A stretch of DNA of 64,000 nt from CBFHWU01 sp965659665 (GCA_965659665.1 CBFHWU010000015.1:124001-188000), one strand, 5' to 3'; shown: positions 52,868 through 61,661, counted from the stretch's first letter. The notes: generated by a model from the letters alone, not told the origin. Numbers and translations are program-made.

Positions 52868-54193
52868 ATGCAGGTAGCATTTTATACATTGGGTTGTAAA
52901 CTCAATTACGCAGAGACATCAACGATAGCTAGAAAATTTTTAGATGAAGGTTTTCAACGAGTCTGTTTTGAAGATAAAGCGGATATTTATGTGATTAACA
53001 CCTGTTCTGTTACTGAAAATGCAGATAATAAATTCAAATCGGTTGTTCGTCAAGCTTTAAAAAAAAATAATCAAGCTTTTGTTATTGCAATAGGATGTTA
53101 TGCTCAGCTTCAACCTGAATCCTTGGCAGACGTAGATGGAGTTGATTTAGTATTAGGAGCAACTGAAAAATTTAACGTTACAGCATATATCAACGACTTG
53201 AGCAAAGCTGTTCCTACCCAAATTCACACTTGTTCGATTAAAGATGCTGATAATTATATCGGAAGTTATGCTATCGGCGAGCGAACAAGAGCTTTTCTAA
53301 AAGTTCAAGACGGTTGTGATTATAAATGCAGCTATTGTACCATTCCGATGGCGAGAGGAATTTCAAGAAGTGATAGTGTCGCCAATGTGATTAAAAATAC
53401 CAATGAAATTGCTGCTAAGGGAGTTCGTGAGATTGTACTCACAGGCGTTAATATTGGGGATTATGGCAAGGGGGAATTTGGGAATAAAAAACACCAACAC
53501 ACTTTTTTGGATTTAATTCAACACTTAGATCAATTGAGTGGCATTGACCGTTTTCGAATATCCTCTATAGAGCCTAATTTATTGACTGAAAAAATAATTA
53601 AATTTGTATCAAACTCAAGAGCTTTTGTACCTCACTTTCATATTCCTTTGCAAAGCGGAAGTAATGTAATTTTGAAAAAAATGAAGCGACGCTATCAAAA
53701 AGAATTATATGTCGAGCGGGTAAATAAAATTAAAAATTATATGCCTGATGCTTGTATTGGAGTTGATGTTATCGTTGGATTCCCAGGAGAAACGGAAGAC
53801 CATTTTTTAGAGACTTATCATTTTATTAACGAACTAGATGTTGCTTACCTGCATGTTTTTACATATTCTGAACGCCCGAATACTTTAGCTGCCGAAATAG
53901 ATCAAGTAATTCCAAATACGGTACGAAATAAACGAAGTAAATTATTGAGGGGTCTCTCTGTGAAAAAAAGACGAAATTTTTACGAAAGTCAGCTAGGTAA
54001 AATAAAAAAGGTATTATTCGAATCTGAAAACAAAAAAGGATATCTTTATGGCTTTACCGAAAATTATGTACGCGTAAGGATCCCATGGAATCCAGCGTTG
54101 GTAAACAATGTATACGAAGTTGAACTCACTGAAATTGATACTTCTGGATCAGTTCGATTTAACTTTTCGTTAGAAGGACAAACGGCTTCTTAA
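52868..54193 (+). CDS. mtaB: tRNA (t6A37)-C2 methylthiotransferase MtaB
   Basis: A 441-residue radical SAM methylthiotransferase. The N-terminal UPF0004 domain starts MQVAFYTLGCKLNYAE and has cysteines in NTCSVTENAD and IGCYAQL; the radical SAM cluster is VQDGCDYKCSYCTIPMARG; a C-terminal TRAM domain follows (GKIKKVLFESENKKGYLYGFTENYVRVRI). It adds methylthio to t6A37 of tRNAs. The frame is open to 52766, but that stretch lies over the divergent gene and promoter. The stop overlaps the convergent GNAT gene by four bases. Confidence 0.95.
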   Translation: MQVAFYTLGCKLNYAETSTIARKFLDEGFQRVCFEDKADIYVINTCSVTENADNKFKSVVRQALKKNNQAFVIAIGCYAQLQPESLADVDGVDLVLGATEKFNVTAYINDLSKAVPTQIHTCSIKDADNYIGSYAIGERTRAFLKVQDGCDYKCSYCTIPMARGISRSDSVANVIKNTNEIAAKGVREIVLTGVNIGDYGKGEFGNKKHQHTFLDLIQHLDQLSGIDRFRISSIEPNLLTEKIIKFVSNSRAFVPHFHIPLQSGSNVILKKMKRRYQKELYVERVNKIKNYMPDACIGVDVIVGFPGETEDHFLETYHFINELDVAYLHVFTYSERPNTLAAEIDQVIPNTVRNKRSKLLRGLSVKKRRNFYESQLGKIKKVLFESENKKGYLYGFTENYVRVRIPWNPALVNNVYEVELTEIDTSGSVRFNFSLEGQTAS

Positions 54194-54483
54194 ATCCGAA
54201 CACCAATGGGGAGCATACTGCGATATATTTTGTTTTTTCGAACAAAACGAACAATTTCAGGACTAGTTGGCATCATTTGAATATTTCTATCCTGTATGAT
54301 GGCTAGGACTTCTTTAATAAAATCGTCCGAAAAGTTATCATTAGAGACACGCTCTGGAACTACCATTTTGGTCAAAAAAATTTTACGTTCCTGCTGAGCG
54401 TACTCTATTTTTGCCAAACCTTCTTTAGTTTCGGTTTCAAACTGACGTAAGAATGAGTTGTCGATAACCTCGATTTTGTTCAT
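54190..54483 (-). CDS. Small GNAT-like N-acetyltransferase (YjdJ type)
   Basis: A 97-residue protein. The short beta-strand stretch EGLAKIEYAQQERKIFLTKMVVPE, a helix FSDDFIKEVLAIIQD and the ending PTSPEIVRFVRKNKIYRSMLP resemble the compact YjdJ-type GNAT fold, in which a pocket shows the pattern CP(F/Y)V followed by Y; here the Cys is replaced by Thr-Ser and the usual RGxG acetyl-CoA loop is not clear. So the family call is tentative and activity uncertain. It is convergent with mtaB and divergent from the hydrolase gene. Confidence 0.6.
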   Translation of the reverse strand: MNKIEVIDNSFLRQFETETKEGLAKIEYAQQERKIFLTKMVVPERVSNDNFSDDFIKEVLAIIQDRNIQMMPTSPEIVRFVRKNKIYRSMLPIGVRI

Positions 54484-54505
54484 ATTGTTTTATATAATAA
54501 TTTAA

Positions 54506-54513
54506 CAAAGTTA
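54506..54513 (-). promoter_or_regulatory. -7 element of the small GNAT-like gene
   Basis: On the minus strand TAACTTTG exactly matches TAnnTTTG and ends 22 bases before the ATG at 54483. No -33 TTG is visible. It lies back-to-back with the plus-strand element at 54530-54537. Confidence 0.5.
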
Positions 54514-54529
54514 TAAAAATTCTATTTAT

Positions 54530-54537
54530 TAAATTTG
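54530..54537 (+). promoter_or_regulatory. -7 element of the alpha/beta-hydrolase gene
   Basis: TAAATTTG exactly matches TAnnTTTG. Only eight bases separate it from the ATG at 54546, so the leader would be a few bases at most. No -33 TTG is visible. Confidence 0.5.
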
Positions 54538-54545
54538 TTATTGTC

Positions 54546-55211
54546 ATGAATAATAACATTTCTACTGTAATCTATTGTTTGCCTGGATTGGCAGCCAATC
54601 CCCAAATATTTAAGTTTTTAAGGTTACCAAGTTCATTTTCTCTAAAATTTATATCCTGGATTGATCCCCAAGAAAATGAAACTATTGAAGAATATTCCAA
54701 ACGTTTATGTCTTTTAGTTAAAGATAAGCATCCCGTGTTGATGGGTGTTTCTTTTGGTGGAATAATGGTTCAAGAAATGGCTAAACATATTTCCTGTAGA
54801 AAAGTGATTATTGTATCAAGTGTTAAATCCAAAAAAGAATTCCCACTTCATATGCGTTTTGGAAATAAAACAAAGGCCTACAAGCTATTGCCGACTTCAA
54901 TGATAAACAATGTTGAAAACTTTATTAGCTTTGTATTTGGACCTTCAGCGCGAAAACGAATGGAGTATCACAGGCACTATTTATCTGTTCGTAATCCATC
55001 TTATTTAAAATGGGCCATAAAAGAACTTTACGAATGGAAACAGTCAAAACCTGATGAAAATGTGATCCATATTCATGGTGCTTACGACCTTGTTTTTCCA
55101 ATTATTTACATCAAAAAATGTATAAAAGTTCCAAAGGGAACTCATGTTATGATTCTCACCCATTCAAGATGGTTTAACGAAAACCTTCCTAAATTAATTA
55201 CAGATTACTAG
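54546..55211 (+). CDS. Alpha/beta-fold hydrolase
   Basis: A 221-residue hydrolase with nucleophile Ser in MGVSFGGIMVQEMA near residues 72-85, an Asp in IHGAYDLVFPI near 178-188, and a His in KGTHVMILTHSRWF near 198-210, giving a plausible Ser-Asp-His triad. It has no signal peptide or membrane helix, so it is cytoplasmic. The substrate is unknown. It may be co-transcribed with the lytic transglycosylase 32 bases downstream. Confidence 0.75.
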   Translation: MNNNISTVIYCLPGLAANPQIFKFLRLPSSFSLKFISWIDPQENETIEEYSKRLCLLVKDKHPVLMGVSFGGIMVQEMAKHISCRKVIIVSSVKSKKEFPLHMRFGNKTKAYKLLPTSMINNVENFISFVFGPSARKRMEYHRHYLSVRNPSYLKWAIKELYEWKQSKPDENVIHIHGAYDLVFPIIYIKKCIKVPKGTHVMILTHSRWFNENLPKLITDY

Positions 55212-55243
55212 ATTAGCACTTATTTAAAATAATTAAAATTTTT

Positions 55244-56116
55244 ATGCGACCTATTGTTTATTATTACTTTGTTTTGTTTGTGTTGGGGCTCACATCTGTT
55301 TCTTTTATAAAAAATGAAGGGAACAACTCAAATTTTTTCTCCCCTGCTATTCCTCAAGAGTTAGATTTTGCAGGCGAAAAAGTTCCTTTACATATACCAG
55401 ATGTGTACGAGCGCATGGATCGTGAATTACTTGTCAATACCTACTGGCATTCAAATAGTTTTTTGTTGTTAAAAAGAGCTGAAAAGTTTTTTCCCATTAT
55501 TGAACCCATTTTAGAAGAATACAAAATACCAAACGATTTTAAGTATTTAGCGGTCATTGAAAGTGGATTAATTAACGCAACTTCACCTGCTGGTGCAAAA
55601 GGTTTTTGGCAAATTATGCGCAACACGGCACGAGAATACGGACTAGAGGTTAATACAAATGTTGATGAACGATTGCATTTAGAATTATCAACAAAAGTAG
55701 CTTGTAGATATTTATTGAAAGCACAGGAAAAGTTTGGCAGTTGGACATTAGCAGCAGCAGCTTATAATGCTGGCCGTTCAAGAATCATCCGTTATTTGGA
55801 TTATCAACAAGCAAATAACTATTACGATTTATTGTTTGGAGAAGAGACTGGGCGTTATGTTTTTCGAATTTTGGCGGCTAAGGTATTGTTTGAAAATGCT
55901 GAAAAATTAGGGTTTCAAATTCAAAAAAATCAAAAATATAAGCCAATAAAAGTAAAAAAAATATTCGTGGATTCTGCGATACATTCCCTTCCAGATTTTG
56001 CGAAAAAACAAGGAATCAACTATAAAGAACTAAAGATTCACAATCCATGGTTATTGGAGCCTCATCTAAATAATCGATCGCGAAAGCCTTATCATATTGA
56101 TATCCCTCTCCCTTAG
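55244..56116 (+). CDS. Lytic transglycosylase (SLT domain, MltD-like) with degenerate LysM
   Basis: A 290-residue exported protein. The N-terminal hydrophobic segment (YYYFVLFVLGLTSVSFI) is a signal or anchor; the SLT domain has the catalytic Glu in AVIESGLINATSPAGAKGFWQIM and later AAAAYNAGRSRIIRYL. The last 50 residues (SLPDFAKKQGINYKELKIHNPW) look like a single degenerate LysM. It cuts peptidoglycan to 1,6-anhydro ends. It is shorter than MltD, which has two LysM repeats. It shares its stop region with the convergent TPR gene. Confidence 0.88.
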   Translation: MRPIVYYYFVLFVLGLTSVSFIKNEGNNSNFFSPAIPQELDFAGEKVPLHIPDVYERMDRELLVNTYWHSNSFLLLKRAEKFFPIIEPILEEYKIPNDFKYLAVIESGLINATSPAGAKGFWQIMRNTAREYGLEVNTNVDERLHLELSTKVACRYLLKAQEKFGSWTLAAAAYNAGRSRIIRYLDYQQANNYYDLLFGEETGRYVFRILAAKVLFENAEKLGFQIQKNQKYKPIKVKKIFVDSAIHSLPDFAKKQGINYKELKIHNPWLLEPHLNNRSRKPYHIDIPLP

Positions 56117-56628
56117 ATTTTTTTCATCTGTTGTTGCATCATTTTGATTTGTTCTGTCATCATCCCTTGGGTATCAAGTTTTTTTGCCTCATTGATCAAG
56201 CTTGTTGCCTCTCGCTTTCGTCTTTTTTGCATGACAATACCAGCCAAACTCAATTTGGCCATGGCCCTGTCATGTTTCATACTTAGTCCTAAACTAAGGG
56301 CTTTTCTAAAATATTTTTCGGCCTGAGTCAAATTGGTTTGAGAGGTAATAATACCTTTTAAATAATTGTAGTAGCCCACTTGTTTTTTTGTGAGTGCAGA
56401 TTCAGGATTTTTAATGCGATCAAGCCATTTATTTGTGCCTTTGAAATCTTGTTTTCGCAAACGTAAAAAAGAAAGTAAAATAATTTCATTTTTAAAGTAA
56501 AGAAACACAAAAATTCCAGCAAGAAAAACTAATGCAATCCCATTGCCAATGGACTCCTCAATAAATTGATACACAGCATATGCAATTGTTAAAAAAGCTA
56601 AAATGAGTTTGATGAATTTTGGATACAT
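56113..56628 (-). CDS. Membrane-anchored TPR-like protein, function unknown
   Basis: A 171-residue protein with two N-terminal membrane segments (FIKLILAFLTIAYAVYQFIEE and GNGIALVFLAGIFVFLYF) followed by helical TPR-like repeats (QAEKYFRKALSLGLSMKHDRAMAKLSLAGI) and a Met/Gln-rich tail. I do not recognise a specific family. The stop overlaps the convergent transglycosylase stop by four bases. Confidence 0.7.
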   Translation of the reverse strand: MYPKFIKLILAFLTIAYAVYQFIEESIGNGIALVFLAGIFVFLYFKNEIILLSFLRLRKQDFKGTNKWLDRIKNPESALTKKQVGYYNYLKGIITSQTNLTQAEKYFRKALSLGLSMKHDRAMAKLSLAGIVMQKRRKREATSLINEAKKLDTQGMMTEQIKMMQQQMKKI

Positions 56629-56647
56629 ACCATAACGATTAAGTTCA

Positions 56648-56655
56648 CAAAGTTA
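56648..56655 (-). promoter_or_regulatory. -7 element of the membrane TPR gene
   Basis: On the minus strand TAACTTTG exactly matches TAnnTTTG and ends 19 bases before the ATG at 56628. No -33 TTG is visible. It is divergent from the rpmH promoter. Confidence 0.5.
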
Positions 56656-56677
56656 GTGAATTATCCTAAAATCAGGT

Positions 56678-56707
56678 TTGGGAAAGAAAAAACTTATTGT
56701 ATATTTG
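56678..56707 (+). promoter_or_regulatory. Promoter of rpmH
   Basis: TTG (56678-56680, part of TTTG), a 19-base spacer and TATATTTG (56700-56707) are a textbook flavobacterial promoter. The leader to the ATG at 56770 is about 55 bases, longer than most in this window; no clear hairpin is seen in it. Confidence 0.78.
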
Positions 56708-56769
56708 CGCCCACACAAAATCAAGTGTTTAACTATAGTTTTATTTTAAAACTAATATTAATAAAACCT

Positions 56770-56928
56770 ATGAAAAGAACTTTTCAACCCTCAAATAGAA
56801 AACGACGAAACAAGCACGGTTTTATGGATCGCATGTCCAGTGCTAATGGTCGCAAGGTTTTAGCATCACGACGGGCTAAAGGTAGAAAAAAGCTGTCAGT
56901 ATCCTCTGAAATAAGACATAAAAAATAA
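56770..56928 (+). CDS. rpmH: 50S ribosomal protein L34
   Basis: A 52-residue basic protein MKRTFQPSNRKRRNKHGF with RMSSANGRKVLASRRAKGRKKLS, the complete L34. The same frame is open back to 56656, but that part contains the promoter and is not L34-like. It is not next to rnpA or dnaA as in many bacteria; instead carB follows a terminator. Confidence 0.97.
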   Translation: MKRTFQPSNRKRRNKHGFMDRMSSANGRKVLASRRAKGRKKLSVSSEIRHKK

Positions 56929-56951
56929 GTGAATAAATCGTTGAAAACATT

Positions 56952-56984
56952 AGGTGTTGCTGGATTAAGCAACACCTTTTTTTA
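56952..56984 (+). terminator. Terminator after rpmH
   Basis: A ten-base-pair stem AGGTGTTGCT / AGCAACACCT (56952-56961 with 56968-56977) around a six-base loop is followed by six more T, a strong intrinsic terminator. Confidence 0.9.
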
Positions 56985-57022
56985 TATATTTTAGTTGAAA
57001 TTTTACTATTTCATTTTCGCTT

Positions 57023-59872
57023 ATGCCAAAACGTTCAGATTTAAATACAGTTTTAATAATCGGCTCAGGACCAATCATTATTGGTCAAGCTTGTGAATTT
57101 GATTATTCTGGAACGCAAGCTCTCCGTTCATTACGAGAAGATCATATTGAAACCATTTTGATCAATTCAAATCCCGCCACGATCATGACTGACCCGACGA
57201 TGGCCGATCATGTATATCTCAAACCTTTAACCACAAAATCTATTCGTCAAATTTTATCCAAACACAAAGTGGATGCGGTTTTGCCTACAATGGGAGGTCA
57301 AACAGCCCTAAACTTGTGTATAGAAGCTGACGAAAAAGGAGTTTGGGATGAATTTGGTGTAGAAATCATTGGAGTTGATATTGATGCGATTCATATTACC
57401 GAGGACAGAGACAAATTTAAAAAACTTCTCAAAACGATTGACATTCCTGTAGCTCCTGCTGAAACAGCAACGTCGTTCCTCAAAGGCAAAGAAATTGCCC
57501 AAAAATTTGGCTTTCCCTTAGTAATTCGACCTTCTTTTACTCTGGGAGGCACAGGAGCTTCTTTTGTTCACAAGGAAGAAGATTTTGAAACATGTCTTAC
57601 AAGAGGACTTGAAGCATCTCCTATACACGAAGTCTTAATCGATAAAGCTTTGTTAGGGTGGAAAGAATTTGAATTGGAATTGTTGCGTGACAAAAATGAT
57701 AACGTTGTTATTATTTGTACGATCGAAAATATGGATCCTATGGGAATTCATACAGGAGACTCCATTACGGTTGCTCCTGCTATGACCCTTTCAGATACAT
57801 GTTATCAGCGCATGAGAGACATGGCCATTAAGATGATGCGAAGCATTGGTGATTTTGCTGGTGGATGTAATGTTCAGTTTGCTGTAAGTCCCGATGAAAA
57901 TGAACAAATTATTGCAATTGAAATAAATCCACGAGTATCACGTTCTTCAGCGTTGGCTTCCAAAGCTTCGGGCTATCCTATCGCCAAAATAGCCGCAAAA
58001 CTAGCCATTGGATACAGCTTAGATGAGTTAGATAACCAAATCACAAAATCTACCTCCGCATTATTTGAGCCAACTCTGGATTATGTTATAGTTAAAATTC
58101 CGCGTTGGAATTTTGATAAGTTTGAAGGATCTGATCGGGTACTTGGACTACAAATGAAATCCGTTGGTGAAGTAATGGGTATAGGGAGGTCGTTCCAAGA
58201 AGCATTGCACAAGGCAACTCAATCTTTAGAGATCAAACGAAATGGTTTGGGTGCCGATGGTAAAGGGTACACCGATTATGACACCGTTATTCGAAAACTC
58301 ACTTATGCAAGCTGGGATCGTGTATTTGTGCTTTACGATGCTATTCAAATGGGAATTTCATTGGAGCGTATTCATGAGATCACAAAAATTGATATGTGGT
58401 TTTTACGACAATACGAACAACTTTATGCACTGGAAAAAGAAATTTCTAATTACAATATCGCCACTATTGACAAACCTTTGCTCTTGGAAGCGAAACAAAA
58501 AGGTTTTGCAGATCGACAAATTGCTCATATGTTAAACTGCTTGGAAAGTGAAGTACATCAAAAGCGAGCGGAATTAGGAATCAATCGTGTATATAAATTA
58601 GTAGATACTTGTGCGGCTGAATTTAAGGCACTCACTCCTTATTATTATTCGACTTTCGAAGAAGGGATGGTTACTTCAGAGGGACAATTTACTACTTCGA
58701 ATGAAAGTATTGTCACAGAAAAAAAGAAAATAGTAGTTTTAGGTTCAGGTCCAAATCGAATTGGTCAAGGAATCGAATTTGATTACTGTTGTGTTCACGG
58801 GGTATTAGCTGCTGCTGAAGTTGGGTATGAAACCATTATGATTAATTGTAACCCTGAAACCGTTTCAACTGATTTTGATGTGGCCGATAAACTTTATTTT
58901 GAACCTGTTTTTTGGGAACATATCTATGATATTATACGCCACGAAAATCCGGAAGGTGTTATTGTTCAACTTGGAGGTCAAACAGCTCTTAAACTGGCCG
59001 AAAAATTAAATCGATATGGAGTCAAAATTATAGGTACATCTTTTGAATCTTTAGATTTAGCAGAAGATCGAGGTAGTTTTTCTTCTTTGTTAAAAGAAAA
59101 CAATATTCCATATCCTGATTTTGGAGTCGCCCAAACCGCAGATCAGGCATTGAAACTTGCTGACGAACTTGATTTTCCAATATTAGTACGACCTTCATAT
59201 GTTTTGGGTGGACAGGGAATGAAAATTGTAATTAATAAAGAAGAATTAGAAGCTCATGTCGTAGATTTACTTCAAGAAATTCCAAATAATAAACTTTTAT
59301 TAGATCATTACTTGGATGGTGCTATTGAAGCAGAAGCAGATGCTATTTGCGATGGCGATAAAGTACGCATCATCGGAATTATGGAGCATATTGAACCTTG
59401 TGGAATTCACTCAGGAGATTCAAATGCAACATTACCCCCTTTTAACTTGGGTAAATTTGTGATGCAACAAATAAAGGATCACACAAAAAAAATTGCTAGA
59501 GCTTTAAAGACACAAGGACTGATTAATATTCAATTTGCCATTAAAGACGATGTCGTATACATTATAGAAGCCAACCCTAGAGCTTCTCGAACAGTTCCTT
59601 TTATTGCAAAAGCTTATCAACAACCTTATGTGAATTACGCAACGAAAGTAATGTTAGGCGCAAACAAAGTAAAAGATTTTGAATATAACCCTCAACTTGA
59701 AGGATTTGCCATTAAACAACCTGTTTTTTCTTTTAATAAATTCCCCAATGTCAACAAAGCTCTGGGTCCTGAAATGAAAAGTACCGGAGAGAGTGTTTTG
59801 TTTATCGATAACTTGAAGGATGATGAATTTTACGAATTGTATTCGCGACGTAAAATGTATTTAACTAAATAG
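57023..59872 (+). CDS. carB: Carbamoyl-phosphate synthase large subunit
   Basis: A 949-residue synthase that joins bicarbonate, ammonia from CarA and two ATP. Both homologous ATP-grasp halves are present: the first opens TVLIIGSGPIIIGQACEFDYSGTQALRSLRE and shows FPLVIRPSFTLGGTGASF; the second opens VVLGSGPNRIGQGIEFDYCCVHG and shows FPILVRPSYVLGGQGMKIV. The C-terminus, after MKSTGESVLFIDNLKDDEFYELYS, is about 120 residues shorter than E. coli CarB (1073), so the allosteric MGS-like domain is missing, a shorter form I recall in Bacteroidota. carA is 43 kb away. Confidence 0.95.
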   Translation: MPKRSDLNTVLIIGSGPIIIGQACEFDYSGTQALRSLREDHIETILINSNPATIMTDPTMADHVYLKPLTTKSIRQILSKHKVDAVLPTMGGQTALNLCIEADEKGVWDEFGVEIIGVDIDAIHITEDRDKFKKLLKTIDIPVAPAETATSFLKGKEIAQKFGFPLVIRPSFTLGGTGASFVHKEEDFETCLTRGLEASPIHEVLIDKALLGWKEFELELLRDKNDNVVIICTIENMDPMGIHTGDSITVAPAMTLSDTCYQRMRDMAIKMMRSIGDFAGGCNVQFAVSPDENEQIIAIEINPRVSRSSALASKASGYPIAKIAAKLAIGYSLDELDNQITKSTSALFEPTLDYVIVKIPRWNFDKFEGSDRVLGLQMKSVGEVMGIGRSFQEALHKATQSLEIKRNGLGADGKGYTDYDTVIRKLTYASWDRVFVLYDAIQMGISLERIHEITKIDMWFLRQYEQLYALEKEISNYNIATIDKPLLLEAKQKGFADRQIAHMLNCLESEVHQKRAELGINRVYKLVDTCAAEFKALTPYYYSTFEEGMVTSEGQFTTSNESIVTEKKKIVVLGSGPNRIGQGIEFDYCCVHGVLAAAEVGYETIMINCNPETVSTDFDVADKLYFEPVFWEHIYDIIRHENPEGVIVQLGGQTALKLAEKLNRYGVKIIGTSFESLDLAEDRGSFSSLLKENNIPYPDFGVAQTADQALKLADELDFPILVRPSYVLGGQGMKIVINKEELEAHVVDLLQEIPNNKLLLDHYLDGAIEAEADAICDGDKVRIIGIMEHIEPCGIHSGDSNATLPPFNLGKFVMQQIKDHTKKIARALKTQGLINIQFAIKDDVVYIIEANPRASRTVPFIAKAYQQPYVNYATKVMLGANKVKDFEYNPQLEGFAIKQPVFSFNKFPNVNKALGPEMKSTGESVLFIDNLKDDEFYELYSRRKMYLTK

Positions 59873-59928
59873 ATCGAGTTGACTGCGTCTGTAAAATGAT
59901 GTAATTTTATCAAAAGTTTGTTTTTGTT

Positions 59929-61158
59929 ATGGATACACTACTCTTAGTCCTCATTATATTATTTATGATTTTCTCTTTTTTTCAAGCGAAAAAGAGAAAC
60001 TCACGTACCGATGAAATAAGCTTACATGAAGAAATTACACGTTTAAAAGTCACACTTAGTGCTAAGGAACAGGAGTTGATTCATCTCCAAAAAAAAATAG
60101 TTGAGATTCAAAAATCTAAAGAAGAACAAGAACAAAGACTCACAAAAGAGTTTGAAAACTTGGCCCACAAGATTTTAGAAAAAAATTCCCAAAAGTTTAA
60201 AGAACAAAATAAAGAACAAATAGGAACGTTGCTTCACCCTTTGGGACAAGAAATTCAACAATTTAAGAAAAAAGTTGAAGAAACAAACAAAGATTACATC
60301 GACCGTAATTCGGCTTTAACGCAGCGTCTTAAAAGCTTAGAACAACTCAACTTAAAGCTGAGTCAAGACGCCATTAATCTGACGAATGCTCTTAAAGGAG
60401 ATTCAAAAGTTCAAGGGGATTGGGGAGAGATTCAATTAGAAGTTTTATTAGAAAAATCAGGATTGATGAACGAAGTTCATTACAGTACACAAGGAGGATA
60501 CCGAGACGAGGAAGGAAAATTAAAAAAACCTGATTTTATTATCAACCTTCCTGATAATAAACATCTTATAATTGATGCTAAGGTTTCTTTAACAGCCTAT
60601 GAAAGCTATTTTAATGCCCCTGACGAATTCAATCAAAATATAGCGCTAAAAAAACACCTTGAAAGCATAAAAAAACACTTTCAAGAATTGAGTAATAAGG
60701 ATTATCCTTCGCTGTACGGAATTAATTCGCCTGATCATGTCTTAATGTTTGTCCCAATAGAGCCAGCTTTGATGTTGGCTTTACAAAAAGATCAGCGTAT
60801 TTATTTAGACGCTTTAGATAAAAATATTGTTCTTCTTTCGACCTCTACATTGTTAGCCACCCTGAGTACTATTGCGTCTATTTGGAAACAAGAAGATCAA
60901 AAACGAAATGTTTTAGAAATCGCCAAAGAAGGCGGACTCTTATATGATAAATTTGAAAGTTTTGTCCATGACCTCATCAAAATTGGCAGAAACCTCCAGA
61001 GTTCGCAGGAGAGTTACCAAGATGCTATGAATAAACTCGTTGAGGGAAGAGGAAACATCATTAAAAAAGTGGAAAATTTAAAATCATTGGGCGCTAAAAC
61101 AAAGAAAAGCCTTCCCCAAAATATTTTGGATAGATCCAATAATAGTTCAATTAATTAA
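59929..61158 (+). CDS. rmuC: DNA recombination protein RmuC homologue
   Basis: A 409-residue protein: a membrane anchor at the N-terminus (LLLVLIILFMIFSFFQA), a long coiled coil over residues 28-150, then the RmuC nuclease-like domain with GDWGEIQLEVLLEKSG, GGYRDEEGKLKKPDFIINLPDNKHLIIDAKVSLTAYESY (PD-(D/E)xK-like positions) and SPDHVLMFVPIEPALMLAL. RmuC limits DNA inversions at repeats in E. coli. It overlaps the convergent DUF6580 gene by four bases. Confidence 0.93.
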   Translation: MDTLLLVLIILFMIFSFFQAKKRNSRTDEISLHEEITRLKVTLSAKEQELIHLQKKIVEIQKSKEEQEQRLTKEFENLAHKILEKNSQKFKEQNKEQIGTLLHPLGQEIQQFKKKVEETNKDYIDRNSALTQRLKSLEQLNLKLSQDAINLTNALKGDSKVQGDWGEIQLEVLLEKSGLMNEVHYSTQGGYRDEEGKLKKPDFIINLPDNKHLIIDAKVSLTAYESYFNAPDEFNQNIALKKHLESIKKHFQELSNKDYPSLYGINSPDHVLMFVPIEPALMLALQKDQRIYLDALDKNIVLLSTSTLLATLSTIASIWKQEDQKRNVLEIAKEGGLLYDKFESFVHDLIKIGRNLQSSQESYQDAMNKLVEGRGNIIKKVENLKSLGAKTKKSLPQNILDRSNNSSIN

Positions 61159-61643
61159 GCAAGGTTCCATTTTTTTTCGAGGGCTTTAAATCCAAAGTAT
61201 AGCAACGCACTATAGCCAAAATCACCTATTAAAGAATTGATAAAGAACGGAATGGCTAATGTAAAGCAAGTAAGAAGCCCCTCGATGGTAAGAGGATAGG
61301 AGAGAAGCCAAACCCCTAAATTACTGATTATAAAAAACAGTGTGCTTCCCATTAGTATTGTTCCTGGTTTAATATTTTTACGATAAACACCAATAAAGCT
61401 AATCCCTATAAAACTCAGATATACAAATGGGGTGATACTGTAAAACCCTAAAAAAATATCTGAGATGAACATCGCCATCAAAGGGATTAAAAAAGCTAAA
61501 TTCTGTTTATGAAATGTTGCACCAGCGAATAACGCCATGGCCGTGATTGGTGCAACATTTGGGGGGTGTGGAACTAAGCGTGTGAGGGCAGCAATCAATA
61601 TAAAACTTAATAACACATTATTCCTCAGAGTAAAAAATTTCAT
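61155..61643 (-). CDS. DUF6580-like membrane protein, possibly an ECF-type vitamin transport component
   Basis: A 162-residue protein with five or six hydrophobic segments and the motif TRLVPHPPNVAPITAMALFAGATF that I associate with the DUF6580 family. Its size and topology resemble S components of ECF transporters, and it stands beside a cobalamin riboswitch and a BtuB-like receptor, so a part in cobalamin or precursor uptake is a reasonable inference, not proof. It is divergent from the riboswitch and not under it. The ATG at 61643 is supported by a promoter just upstream; a TTG at 61664 lies inside that promoter. Confidence 0.75.
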   Translation of the reverse strand: MKFFTLRNNVLLSFILIAALTRLVPHPPNVAPITAMALFAGATFHKQNLAFLIPLMAMFISDIFLGFYSITPFVYLSFIGISFIGVYRKNIKPGTILMGSTLFFIISNLGVWLLSYPLTIEGLLTCFTLAIPFFINSLIGDFGYSALLYFGFKALEKKWNLA

Positions 61644-61661
61644 AAGTAACTTATTCTTACT

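Noticed and set aside
56656..56769. Long N-terminal extension of L34
   Set aside because: The extension contains the full rpmH promoter and is unlike L34; the ATG at 56770 gives the family N-terminus.
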